NCBI GenBank assembly: GCA_965223695.1
Contig: CBDCXJ010000035.1
Span: 62,001 to 126,000, forward strand
Direction: 5' to 3'
DNA: 64,000 nt
Source of the DNA: JAUVPB01 sp965223695
GTDB lineage: Bacteria; Actinomycetota; Thermoleophilia; Gaiellales; Gaiellaceae
A program made the position numbers and the translations under genes. This document shows positions 50,044 through 58,708 of the stretch, one piece after another. Every line of letters begins with the position of its first letter. The stretch's first letter is position 1. The notes beneath the pieces are model-generated. The model saw only the letters and a list, made by a program, of their open reading frames with translations, was not told the origin of the DNA and did no database searches.

Positions 50044-51990
50044 CTATCGCTGCTTCACGTTCTCGCAGGACTTGTGGATCTTGTCGATCGCGTCGGCAAG
50101 GACCTTGTCGTCGCCGGGGCCGCAGTTGACCACGTCGAACATCTTGTCGAGCGTGCGGATGTCATCGTTGCCCCTGCCGGCCACCACGACGTCCTTGCCC
50201 TTGCCGGCGAAGATCAGGTCGTGGCCATTGCCCGCCTTGATGATGTCCCCGCCGGCACGCGCCTTGATGGTGTCGCCGCCGCGACCCGACTTGATCAGGT
50301 CGTGCTTGCGCGTACCGCGGATCTCGTCGGCTTTGCGCGTGCCCTTGAAGAGCGTCCGCACGAGGACGTTGCCCGGGAGCTGTGCGAGCTTCGCGATCAC
50401 GGCGGTCACCGCCGATGTCCCGCGCGCGGTCTTGGTCCCCCGCTTCGCGATAACCCGGACGCGAACGGTTGACCCCTTATCGGCAGTCCGCAGCACGTAG
50501 GTGGCGCTTGTCGCACCGCCGATGTTGGCACAGCTCGAGCCGGCCGCGTTGCAGCGTTGCCACTGGTAGCGGTAGCTGTCGGGCGCGGGAACGAACGTCC
50601 CCGTGTCGCTCCTTAGCCTGTTGCCCACGGCCGGGTTGCCGCTGATCACCGGCGTAACAGTGTTGAGAAGAATGTCCTTGACGGTGACCGTCGCGGTTGC
50701 TGGTGCGCTCTGGAAGCCGCGGGTGTCGATGGCGGCGAAGGTGAAGGTGTCCTCGCCCTCGAAGCCGGCGTTCGGGGTGTACTGGACGGTGCCGGTGAGG
50801 CCGCTGCTTGCGCCAACGGTCGCGGTGCCGTTGGCCGGGCCGGTGACGATGGCGAAGTTGAGGAGGTTGGGGTCGGCGGCGGCGTAGCAGTCGCCGAAGC
50901 GCAGCGCGCATGGGACGGGTCCGAGGACGTCCTGGTGAGTTCCGCCGGCGAGGTAGATCGGGATCTCGGGCGCGACGATCGAGCCCGAGACCGTGACCGG
51001 GCCTCCGGGGCCTGCGGGAACCGTGCCGCCGGCGGGCGTGGCGAGGGTGCCAGGGATCGTCCTGGTCTCTTCGAGCGTGTTGTTGGTGGTGTCCGACTCG
51101 ATGAGGGCGCCGTCGGGGTTGATGGTCGCGCGCAGCGTGAACGGGCCGGGCGCGACGCCCGTGATGTCGACCCACTGGTCGGTCAGCTGGGCGGCGTAAT
51201 AGTCGCCGACACCGGGCGAGATGCCGGTGCGGACGATGCCGGGCCCGTTCGGGCCGGGGCTCGTGTTGCCAGGGCGGCACCAGTCCTCGTCGTCGAGGAT
51301 CAGGTCTTCGGGGTCGACGTTGGGGTTGCCGGCGCCGGTGGCGTCGAAGTAGGTCTCGATCGAGCCCTGGTGGTCGTAGGTGTCGAAGAAGCAGAAGCCG
51401 ACATCGGTCTTCGACACGACCCTGGGGGCCGCTTCGCCCGGGATCAGGAGCTCGTAGACAGCCGCGCGGTCGTAGTGCCAGTGGTCGTGGCCGAGCGGCG
51501 CGTAGTAGAACATCCAGCCGCCCGCGCCCTGGCTCCGGCTCGACGCGGTTATGTCGGTGATAGTGGCTGACCCCGATGTGGGAACCGCAATCGGGCTCGT
51601 CGGCTCGTCGGGGCGCCCACCGTCCCAGACGGCCTGCTTGATGGCGCGGCCCGAGATGCTCGCGCAATCGGTGCAGAAGACGTCGAGGGTGCCGCCCTGG
51701 TTGGCGATCACCGAGTCGAAGCGATACAGCACCTGACCGGGAATCTCGTCCGTATCGATGAACGCGGCCGGAACCGTGCCCCCGTAGGAGGCCGATACGG
51801 TCGGCAGCACCGGGTGCAGATCAGGCTCGTCGGGCAAGCTCGCCAGGATCGGAAGGGAGAGCTGCACGCTCGCACTGATGTGATGCGCGCTCGCGACAGA
51901 CGCAAACGCCAGCGATGCCACGAGCGCCACCATTCCTGCGAGCACGACAACACCAACGCGACGCGCCGGGCGCTCCGCTGACTTCCGCAT
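50044..51990 (-). CDS. Secreted lysyl-oxidase-like protein with Ca-binding repeats (copy 2)
   Basis: A 648-residue paralogue of its neighbours. Signal: ARRVGVVVLAGMVALVASLA, cleaved probably at ASA before HHISAS. LOX domain: GHDHWHYDRAAVYEL (His168, 170, 172) and GDYYAAQLTDQWVDITGV with the Tyr. In the Lys segment (VSKTDVGFCFFDTYD) the position four before Cys200 is Asp196, not Lys; the nearest Lys is at 194. So LTQ formation may be altered in this copy. An Ig-like part (EDTFTFAAIDTRGFQSAPAT), a PKD-like part and Ca-binding repeats (IKSGRGGDTIKARAGGDIIK) follow, ending SCENV. About 116-122 bp gaps separate it from copies 1 and 3. Confidence 0.84.
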   Translation of the reverse strand: MRKSAERPARRVGVVVLAGMVALVASLAFASVASAHHISASVQLSLPILASLPDEPDLHPVLPTVSASYGGTVPAAFIDTDEIPGQVLYRFDSVIANQGGTLDVFCTDCASISGRAIKQAVWDGGRPDEPTSPIAVPTSGSATITDITASSRSQGAGGWMFYYAPLGHDHWHYDRAAVYELLIPGEAAPRVVSKTDVGFCFFDTYDHQGSIETYFDATGAGNPNVDPEDLILDDEDWCRPGNTSPGPNGPGIVRTGISPGVGDYYAAQLTDQWVDITGVAPGPFTLRATINPDGALIESDTTNNTLEETRTIPGTLATPAGGTVPAGPGGPVTVSGSIVAPEIPIYLAGGTHQDVLGPVPCALRFGDCYAAADPNLLNFAIVTGPANGTATVGASSGLTGTVQYTPNAGFEGEDTFTFAAIDTRGFQSAPATATVTVKDILLNTVTPVISGNPAVGNRLRSDTGTFVPAPDSYRYQWQRCNAAGSSCANIGGATSATYVLRTADKGSTVRVRVIAKRGTKTARGTSAVTAVIAKLAQLPGNVLVRTLFKGTRKADEIRGTRKHDLIKSGRGGDTIKARAGGDIIKAGNGHDLIFAGKGKDVVVAGRGNDDIRTLDKMFDVVNCGPGDDKVLADAIDKIHKSCENVKQR

Positions 51991-52112
51991 CTCGGTCTCC
52001 CCCCTCGACGTGTTGTTCCATTCTGATTGATTCCCACACCCTCACCCGAGGGAACGTCACACGATGTCGCTCGTTCGAGTGAGGCTTCGACTGGGCGCGA
52101 TCAGAGACCGCG

Positions 52113-53696
52113 CTAGGCGGGTAGCAGCACGCGCTCGCAGTTGTCTGCAACCGCGTCGAGAAGGTCGACGATCGCCTTGTCCTTCTTGCCACGCCCGCAG
52201 TTGACGACGTCGAACTTGCCGTCGCGCGCGCGGATCGTGTCGTTACCGCGACCCCCGAGCAGGATGTCGGCGCCCGAGCCGCCGAAAATGCGGTCGCGGC
52301 CCCTGCCGCCCCGGACGACGTCACGTCCACCGCGTGCGTAGATCGTGTCGTTCCCGGCGCGCCCGGTGAAGGTCTCGGCCGCTCCCGTGCCGTAGATGGT
52401 CTCGGTGGCCGCGGTGCCGACCACGCTGAGCCGCCGCGGCTTCGCCGGCGGCGGCGGGGGTGGCGGAAGCTCGCTCGAGGGAGGCGGAGGCGGCTCGCTC
52501 GGCGGAGGCGGCGGTGTCGGCGGTGGAGGTGGCGGTGGCGGTGGCGTCACGTCGACCGAGACCGTGGCGGTGAGGCTGTCGAGCTCGCGGCCGTCCGTCG
52601 TGCGGTAGGTGAAGCTGTCGGCGCCCGTGTAGCCGGGGTTCGGCGTGTAGACGACCTGCGCTGTCGAGTCGCCCGTGACGCTGATTACCGAGAGGGTGCC
52701 GTTCTGGGGACCCTCCATGATCCTGAAGTCAAGCTCGGGCCCGATGTTGGTGAAGATGCGACCACCGTCCTTGACCATTACGTCCCTGCCCACAACCAGG
52801 CCGCTAAGGTCGACCGTGATCGGGGTATCGGGTTCGGTGCTCCTCGACACGTCCGCCGCTGTCGCCCCAGGAATCACGCGCGTCGTCTCGAGTACGTTGT
52901 TGACGTAGTTGGCCTCGAGGAACTCGCGTCCGGGATTGACCTCGGCTCGCAGTGTGTATGCGCCCGGCTCGAGGCCGTTCACCCAGACCCACTGGAACGT
53001 GAGCCCGGCGGTGTAGTGGTCGCCCCAGCCGCGGGCAATGCCCATCTCGACTGTCCGCGCGAAGCTATCGCGTGGACAGTTCGCGAAGTACCACCTCGTC
53101 GGAGGCGGACCGTTGGGGTCGGAGTAGGTATCGAACATGCAGAAGCCGACCTTGCTTGCCTCGTAGTTGTCGCCACCGGGAACCACGAGCTCGTAGCGGG
53201 CCGCGTTCTCGAAGTGGAAGTGGCTGTGCCCGTCGCCGACCTCGAAGATCAGCCGTCCCGGGATACTCCTGAGCTCGCTGGGTCCGCCGGGCACGCCGTC
53301 GCCCAGATACACGCGCTGGTATAGGTCACTGCAGACGACCGTCGAGCAGTCTTGGCCCTCGAGCTCGAAGTTGCCGGCCGCGTTCCAGAGGACAGCATCG
53401 AAGCGGTAGCGGCGTGTCCCCTCATGGCGAAAGACCTCGAGATAGGGCCGGGTGCCGTTGTCGATCTCATGCGTCGGCAGGCTCGGACAGATGTCTGGCA
53501 GCTCGCCGCTCGAGGGATTGCAGTTGCCCGGGAGGCTGTCGGGAGCAGCCTCGGCAAGCGTGTGTAGGACGCCGCCTAGGGAGCCGAGCACCGCCGTTAA
53601 CGCGACGACGAGCGCCACGACGTGCCGCCGCCGGAACCGGCGGCGGGCTTCTTCTTCAGGCCGCTCGCTGCCCGTCGGGCGCACGCTCTCGCCCAT
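52113..53696 (-). CDS. Secreted lysyl-oxidase-like protein with Pro-rich linker and Ca-binding repeats (copy 3)
   Basis: A 527-residue paralogue, the shortest. The N-terminus is longer and Arg-rich (EEEARRRFRRRHVVALVVAL) before the hydrophobic segment, more like a membrane anchor or Tat-type leader. LOX domain: GHSHFHFENAARYEL (His157, 159, 161), SKVGFCMFDTYS with Lys182, and GDHYTAGLTFQWVWVNGL with the Tyr. An Ig-like part (ADSFTYRTTDGRELDSLTAT) is followed by a poly-Pro linker of about 35 residues and Ca-binding repeats (GRAGNDTIYARGGRDVVRGG). Cap: CGRGKKDK, NCERV. Its ATG overlaps the stop of copy 4 (TGATG), so the two are coupled. Confidence 0.83.
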   Translation of the reverse strand: MGESVRPTGSERPEEEARRRFRRRHVVALVVALTAVLGSLGGVLHTLAEAAPDSLPGNCNPSSGELPDICPSLPTHEIDNGTRPYLEVFRHEGTRRYRFDAVLWNAAGNFELEGQDCSTVVCSDLYQRVYLGDGVPGGPSELRSIPGRLIFEVGDGHSHFHFENAARYELVVPGGDNYEASKVGFCMFDTYSDPNGPPPTRWYFANCPRDSFARTVEMGIARGWGDHYTAGLTFQWVWVNGLEPGAYTLRAEVNPGREFLEANYVNNVLETTRVIPGATAADVSRSTEPDTPITVDLSGLVVGRDVMVKDGGRIFTNIGPELDFRIMEGPQNGTLSVISVTGDSTAQVVYTPNPGYTGADSFTYRTTDGRELDSLTATVSVDVTPPPPPPPPPTPPPPPSEPPPPPSSELPPPPPPPAKPRRLSVVGTAATETIYGTGAAETFTGRAGNDTIYARGGRDVVRGGRGRDRIFGGSGADILLGGRGNDTIRARDGKFDVVNCGRGKKDKAIVDLLDAVADNCERVLLPA

Positions 53697-55792
53697 CAGG
53701 CGGGCTTCTTCGTGCGCGGCAGCTTGACGGTCTCGCAGCTCTCGTCGATGACGTCCTTTGCGTCGGCGATCACGATGTCCTTGCCGTTGCCGCAGTCGAC
53801 CATGTCCTTCTTGCCGTCTCTGACCCTGAAGGTGTCGTGACCGTTGCCGCCATAGAGCTTGTCTCTGCCCTTCCCTCCGATCAGCAGGTCGGCTCCGCGG
53901 CCGCCATAGGCGACGTCGTGACCGCTGCCGAGGTTGAGCGTGTCCGGCCCCTTGCCGCCGTAGGCGGTGTCCGAGCCGTTGCCGAGCTTGAGCAGGTCAC
54001 GGCCACGGCCGCCGTAGGCCATGTCGTGGCCACCTCTGCCATTGATCAGGTCGGGTCCGGCAAGGCCCTTGAAGAGTTCGTGCGCGCCCGTTCCGTTGAG
54101 AAAGTCTGCGAAACGCGATCCGACCACGAGCAGGCGGCCGATCTTCGACTTCGGGTCGGTGACGAGCGGGAGCGGCGTGATCGCGGCCGTCACTGCCGAG
54201 CCGGCGCTCGCGCTGCCGAGCGCGTTCGTCGCGGTGACGAGCACGCGAAGCGTGGCGCCGACCTCGTCTGCGCTCAGCACGTGCGTTGTGCCGGTCGCGC
54301 CGGCGATGGCGACGCAGTTCGCGCCCTCGGCGTCGCAGCGCTGCCACTGGTGGGCGAGCGTCGGGGCCGGCGTGCCGGCCCAGCCGCCCGGCGTGCTCGA
54401 GAGCGTCTCGCCGATCACGGTCGTGCCGATCACGGTCGGGAGGCCCGTGTTCGACGGCGGTGTCCCGATGGTGATCGTCACCGTTGCCGGCTGGCTCGTC
54501 AGTCCGCGTGAGTCGGTCGTCGTGTAGGCGAACCCGTCGATGCCGACGAAGCCGGCGGCCGGGGTGTAGGTGATCGTGGCCGTCGTGTCGGAGGTCGTAA
54601 AGAGCGGCGACAGTGCGCCCGCGCCCGAAACCTGCACGATGTTGAACGTCAGCGAGGTGTCGCCGGTGGCGTCCTCGTAGCAGAAGTAGTCGTACAGGCT
54701 GCCGCCGCTCGTGCACGTGCTCACGCGTGACTGGACCTCGGGGCCGACCAACGTGCCGAAGAGGCCGACGGTTACCGGCTGATTCACGAGCGTCGTGAGG
54801 GCGACGCCAGCCGCCGTCGCGCCCGGAATCACCCGCGGGAAGTCGCCGACATTGTTGCTCGTGTCGTGCTCGATGATGACCCGCGGCGGTGCCGCCGGGT
54901 TGATGTCCACGCGCGGCGGGTTGACTTCGGCGCGCAGGGTGTACGTGCCCGCGTCGACGCCGGTGACGTCGATCCACTGGTCTGCGAGCTGGGCGTTGTA
55001 GTAGTCGCCGATGCCGGGCGAGATGCCCATGCGAACGAACGGTGCTGCCGGGCTGCTGCTCATGCACCAGGGCGAGGTCTGGGCGTAGTAGTTGAAATGG
55101 GTGTTCGTGTCGTAGGTGTCGAGCATGCAGAAGCCGATCTTCACGCTGGGCACCGTTGCCGCTCCCGGAATGAGCAGCGAGTAGCTGGCCGCGTAGTCGT
55201 AGTGCCAGTGGTGGTGACCGGAGGCGGCCGAGTAGATCATGTAGCCGCCCTGCGCTGTCAGGTCGTGGTTGGTGGTACCGCTGGGCGCGCTGAAGCCGGT
55301 CTGCTGGCCCGGCGGCAGGCCACCGGGCCAGATCGCCTGCCACAACTTCTGCGTCGTCTTCGCGCAGTCCGTGCAGAAGAGGTCGAAGGCTCCACCGATG
55401 TTGCCGAGCACCGCGTCGAAGCGGTAGAGGACCTTGCCCGGCTGCTGGACGGTGTCGATGAAGAGCGCAGGGACGTTCGCGCCGCTGAGCTGGCTCTCGG
55501 TCGGCATGATCGGGATCAGGTCGGGCTCATCCGGGAGGCTCGGTGGCAGCGGGATGTTCAGGCCGCCCAGGCCACCGCTCGCGATCAATACTGGATCGGG
55601 TACGGGCGCAGTTGGGTTCGGGTTGACGCCGATGTGCGCCGGTCGGTGGTGCGCGCGGGCTTCGGTGCTCAGCGCAAGAGCGAGCGCCAACAGCGCCAGC
55701 GTCGCGGCGGCGAGCGCAGTGACGCTGCGGGCTTCACATGCCCACCGCAGGCCCCATCGCAATCCACATGTCGAAATACGGCTCGACACCAC
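53696..55792 (-). CDS. Secreted lysyl-oxidase-like protein with Ca-binding repeats (copy 4, first gene)
   Basis: About 698 residues, first gene of the array. I start at GTG 55792, which has GGGAGG nine bases upstream and a promoter further up; an ATG at 55903 would add 37 residues that read through the promoter. Signal: SVTALAAATLALLALALALS, cleavage likely at ARA before HHRPAH. LOX domain: GHHHWHYDYAASYSL, PSVKIGFCMLDTYD (Lys four before Cys), and GDYYNAQLADQWIDVTGV with Tyr. Then Ig-like modules (IDGFAYTTTDSRGLTSQPAT), a long set of Ca-binding repeats (GGRGRDLLKLGNGSDTAYGG) and cap CGNGKD, SCETV. Confidence 0.84.
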   Translation of the reverse strand: MVSSRISTCGLRWGLRWACEARSVTALAAATLALLALALALSTEARAHHRPAHIGVNPNPTAPVPDPVLIASGGLGGLNIPLPPSLPDEPDLIPIMPTESQLSGANVPALFIDTVQQPGKVLYRFDAVLGNIGGAFDLFCTDCAKTTQKLWQAIWPGGLPPGQQTGFSAPSGTTNHDLTAQGGYMIYSAASGHHHWHYDYAASYSLLIPGAATVPSVKIGFCMLDTYDTNTHFNYYAQTSPWCMSSSPAAPFVRMGISPGIGDYYNAQLADQWIDVTGVDAGTYTLRAEVNPPRVDINPAAPPRVIIEHDTSNNVGDFPRVIPGATAAGVALTTLVNQPVTVGLFGTLVGPEVQSRVSTCTSGGSLYDYFCYEDATGDTSLTFNIVQVSGAGALSPLFTTSDTTATITYTPAAGFVGIDGFAYTTTDSRGLTSQPATVTITIGTPPSNTGLPTVIGTTVIGETLSSTPGGWAGTPAPTLAHQWQRCDAEGANCVAIAGATGTTHVLSADEVGATLRVLVTATNALGSASAGSAVTAAITPLPLVTDPKSKIGRLLVVGSRFADFLNGTGAHELFKGLAGPDLINGRGGHDMAYGGRGRDLLKLGNGSDTAYGGKGPDTLNLGSGHDVAYGGRGADLLIGGKGRDKLYGGNGHDTFRVRDGKKDMVDCGNGKDIVIADAKDVIDESCETVKLPRTKKPA

Positions 55793-55831
55793 AGTCGAGC
55801 ACCTCCCACGCTGAGGAACTCCTCCGTACGG

Positions 55832-55860
55832 GGTATAGCCGACGGGCGAGTCCTCAACAA
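55832..55860 (-). promoter_or_regulatory. Promoter of the lysyl-oxidase-like array
   Basis: On the minus strand TTGTTG (55855-55860), a 17-bp spacer and TATACC (55832-55837) form a good sigma-70-type promoter. It would give a leader of about 35 bases before GTG 55792. Confidence 0.5.
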
Positions 55861-56009
55861 CCGCAGATTCTACGGTTTTTCGAACCTTTAACACCCTCCG
55901 CATGCGGCGCCGTCTCGTGAGCGAGCCCAGGCCCTTGTAGCCGGGGCACTTTTCCCTTCGTCTACGAGACGCTCGTGGCGCGACCGCTCTTCCGCGCAGA
56001 CATGTAAGG

Positions 56010-56033
56010 GATCTGCGGGTCGATCTGCGGGTC
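56010..56033. repeat. 2 x 12-bp tandem repeat
   Basis: GATCTGCGGGTC occurs twice in a row in the gap between the array promoter and tRNA-Sec. No gene is seen between 55861 and 56143. Confidence 0.8.
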
Positions 56034-56143
56034 GTCAGATCAGCGGGCGCGTTGGCCTGGCACGAGTCGCGGGAAGAAGATCGCCCCCTCGCCCGTCATG
56101 TGGACAGAGCCGGGTACGGGAGGTACTCGGAAAGGGAGGTGAG

Positions 56144-56158
56144 GCCACCATCGGTGGC
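56144..56158 (-). terminator. Hairpin downstream of tRNA-Sec
   Basis: GCCACC-atc-GGTGGC lies about 20 bases after the tRNA 3' end. Short, no T-run. Confidence 0.35.
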
Positions 56159-56180
56159 GCCATGCGGATCAAGTCTCTAG

Positions 56181-56273
56181 CGGAGCGGCCCCGGAGTCGA
56201 ACCGAGCCAGCGTGGGGCTGCCACGCCTCACCGGTTTTGAAGACCGGTTGGGCCACCGGGCCCGTGCCGCTCC
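56181..56273 (-). tRNA. selC: Selenocysteine tRNA, anticodon TCA
   Basis: A 93-nt tRNA with an 8-bp acceptor stem (GGAGCGGC with GCCGCTCC), a 6-bp anticodon stem (ACCGGT/ACCGGT) and loop CTTCAAA giving anticodon TCA (plus-strand 56238-56240). A long variable arm has stem GCGTGG/CCACGC. T-loop TTCGACT. The long acceptor stem and variable arm with a UGA-reading anticodon identify tRNA-Sec. CCA is not encoded. selB and selA lie about 4-7 kb away on the same strand. Confidence 0.95.
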
Positions 56274-56583
56274 GCCGGCACGGTAGCACTGACTCGAATC
56301 GAGCAACGCGGCGTCGCCGACGTTGCGCTACTACGTTTGCAGTACTGAATCCGGGCCAATTGTGTAGGGCAAGTTTGCTGCGATTGCCGCTAGCCAGATT
56401 CCCGAAAGGTTTCCTAGGCTGCGATTGGCTATCTACTGCGGCTCCCGTCACTGGGAGGTGATGAACGGGAAGATTCTGTACATGGTGACAAACGGGCTCC
56501 GCAACGCAGGTGCGTTGCGTGGAGCCTGGTTCGTGCTTGTAGTGGAAGAGTGACGATCTTGATAGGGGAGGAGTTGTAGTTGT
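56274..56583 (+). other. Long leader region of the large secreted protein with a strong hairpin
   Basis: 310 bp without a gene and less GC-rich than the surroundings. It contains a strong hairpin at 56495-56526: GGCTCC-GCAACGCA-gg-TGCGTTGC-gt-GGAGCC, i.e. 14 bp with one bulge, ending about 57 bases before the start codon. A ribosome site GGGGAGGAG lies near 56563-56571. Suggests a structured 5' untranslated region. Confidence 0.5.
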
Positions 56584-58674
56584 ATGGATAGAGCAGAAAC
56601 ATGTGCTCGCAAGCGTCGCAGCTGGGTCTGGATGACGGCCCTGCTGGCGGCGTTGGTGGCGGTGGTCGTTTTGCCGGCCTCTGCGGCCGCGGGCAAGTCG
56701 GGTCACGTTGCGGCGGGGCCGGGCGTCTTCGATATCTACGGTGATATTCACGATGTCGATGGCAAGGTTGATCCTGCAAAGGTGCCGAATTTCCAGGATA
56801 CGAACTACCCGGCGCAGGCTGCGATCGGGCAGACGGTGCGCTTCACGAAGTGCATTCCCCTGTTGGGGAATATCTCCAACGACACGGAAATCTTCGGTGT
56901 GTTCCAGATCATCAACTACACCGGTGAGCGTGACCCGATCTTCGTGCCGGCAGACAACGACAATGTCAGCCTGCATCACGCGGAGAGCTACATCGTGGAT
57001 AGCGACGATGACCGGGTGACCTACTTCGACGACGAAGACACCGTGAGTCCGGAAGAGATCTGTTTCCGGACGGAGCTGGTCGCGCACAAGCCGGGCATGA
57101 TGGAGCTGAAGTTCCACGTGAACCTGGACGAGGAGCTCGACTCGGATGACCTGTACGACGATCACGGTGGAGCTGAGGGTGTTATTCACCACAGCTTCCT
57201 CGGGATCTGGATGCAGATCCACGACGTCACCCTCTCGGCCGACGACTCCGACGCGGAGGACGAAGACGAGGGCGAGGAAGGCGATGCCGGTGACAACATG
57301 GCCGGCAAGGATGGTGTGCCGCTGATCGCGAAGGTCACGGGTAGCTTCCCGCTTGGCAGCAAGGGCAAGTCGGGTGGCAAGTCGACGGTGATCCTGCCGG
57401 ATGACTTCGGTTGGCTTGCTGAGCAGTACGCCGTCGATGGTTGTCGCTCACAGGTTCAGGGCAACTGTGGCTTCGGCGTTCAGTTCCCGGGTGTTGGTAG
57501 TGCGGCCTATCGCTGGGACGTGCATGACGACATCGTGGTGAACGAGAAGACGAAGGGTGAGGCGCAGCATCCGTTCTGCCAGACTGATTGGCCGTGGACG
57601 GATGACACGGGCTTCAATCTGTACAAGGCTCCGCATTCGGGTAACAAGGCGACCGGGATCAGGCATCCGTTCTGGTGTGATCCGGGCACGGAGAAGAACC
57701 GGTTCCCGAAGCGGCTACACTGGTCGACGCTGCTTGAGTCGATGCAGACTGCCCCTGGTGGGGTTGATGGCGGTCCGAGTGACCTCGACGTTCGGGCCGG
57801 GATCGTCAAGTTCCTGACGAACCCGTTCGCGGGAGCCAACGCGGTTCCGTGGCCTGCTAATAAGGTCGATTCGGTCACGGCTCCGCTCGTGACGATGCCG
57901 ACGCATCCGTGTTTCGGTGGCCCGTACAACTGTTACTCGACGATCTTCGGTTTGACGACGAAGAGGGCTCCGATTGGGCCGTTCGAGCAGTTGCACGCTT
58001 TCGAGCTTGCCGATGACGACACCTTCCTGTTCGACACGTACATCCCGGATGGGAAGACGGATGCTGGCGATGCGATGATGCCGGCGTTCCGGATCAACTT
58101 CCAGATTGCCCCGAACGGCTCGGGGAAGGGTCAGAAGAAGGGTGTCAACGCGATTGATGGCGCCGGCGAGCTCGACGAGGTCGAGAAGTCCGAGCACTAC
58201 TCATTCGACAAGAACGACGACGATGTGGAGCCCGACGATGAGGGCGACGCCGAGGTGGGTCAGCTAGAGGAGCTCGTTGCTCCGTTCTATCGTCGTTCGA
58301 TTCCGGCGCTCGAGGCTGATGAGTCGGGTATTGGTACGACGCGTGAGGAGTGGAACAACAACGCTAACGGCTACCTGACCGACGAAGAGTCGGGCGATGA
58401 CCTCAGCGAGTACGAGCTGTGGGACTTCGCCGGCGAGTGGACGAGCGATCCGCAGCGCGGTGGCAACACGAACTGTGCTGAGACGCTTGATGACGCCACC
58501 GGTACCGGTGGCGCTCCGGGCAACACGCCGAACTGGCGTGAGAAGCCTGAGGACATCGATCTGGCTGCCGTCTATGTGGACGAGCATGGCGAGGGTCAGG
58601 TCATGCTGACACCGGACGATGACTTCTACTTCGACAATCTCGGTGTGAAGCCGAACAGGCCAGGGTGGCTGTGA
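56584..58674 (+). CDS. Large secreted acidic protein, N-terminal two thirds
   Basis: 696 residues as read; family not recognised. A signal peptide is clear (ARKRRSWVWMTALLAALVAV, cleavage near ASAAA). The mature part is acidic, with Asp/Glu runs (SADDSDAEDEDEGEEGDAGD, KNDDDVEPDDEGDAEVG) suggestive of calcium binding, several Cys pairs, and Trp-rich segments (CQTDWPWTDDTGFNLYKAPH). Codons use more T-ending forms (ggt, gtt, gat) than neighbours, often a sign of high expression or transfer. The frame stops at TGA 58672 inside a conserved-looking stretch, while the next frame continues, so it is probably joined to the following entry (about 1005 residues in total). Confidence 0.7.
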   Translation: MDRAETCARKRRSWVWMTALLAALVAVVVLPASAAAGKSGHVAAGPGVFDIYGDIHDVDGKVDPAKVPNFQDTNYPAQAAIGQTVRFTKCIPLLGNISNDTEIFGVFQIINYTGERDPIFVPADNDNVSLHHAESYIVDSDDDRVTYFDDEDTVSPEEICFRTELVAHKPGMMELKFHVNLDEELDSDDLYDDHGGAEGVIHHSFLGIWMQIHDVTLSADDSDAEDEDEGEEGDAGDNMAGKDGVPLIAKVTGSFPLGSKGKSGGKSTVILPDDFGWLAEQYAVDGCRSQVQGNCGFGVQFPGVGSAAYRWDVHDDIVVNEKTKGEAQHPFCQTDWPWTDDTGFNLYKAPHSGNKATGIRHPFWCDPGTEKNRFPKRLHWSTLLESMQTAPGGVDGGPSDLDVRAGIVKFLTNPFAGANAVPWPANKVDSVTAPLVTMPTHPCFGGPYNCYSTIFGLTTKRAPIGPFEQLHAFELADDDTFLFDTYIPDGKTDAGDAMMPAFRINFQIAPNGSGKGQKKGVNAIDGAGELDEVEKSEHYSFDKNDDDVEPDDEGDAEVGQLEELVAPFYRRSIPALEADESGIGTTREEWNNNANGYLTDEESGDDLSEYELWDFAGEWTSDPQRGGNTNCAETLDDATGTGGAPGNTPNWREKPEDIDLAAVYVDEHGEGQVMLTPDDDFYFDNLGVKPNRPGWL

Positions 58675-58708
58675 CCTGCAGGGGATCGATGTCCTCGGCA
58701 CGTCGACT

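Noticed and set aside
58672..58674. TGA at the end of the acidic secreted protein as a selenocysteine codon
   Set aside because: tRNA-Sec is close by, but the conserved continuation is in the next frame, not in frame after the TGA; a one-base shift explains it better.
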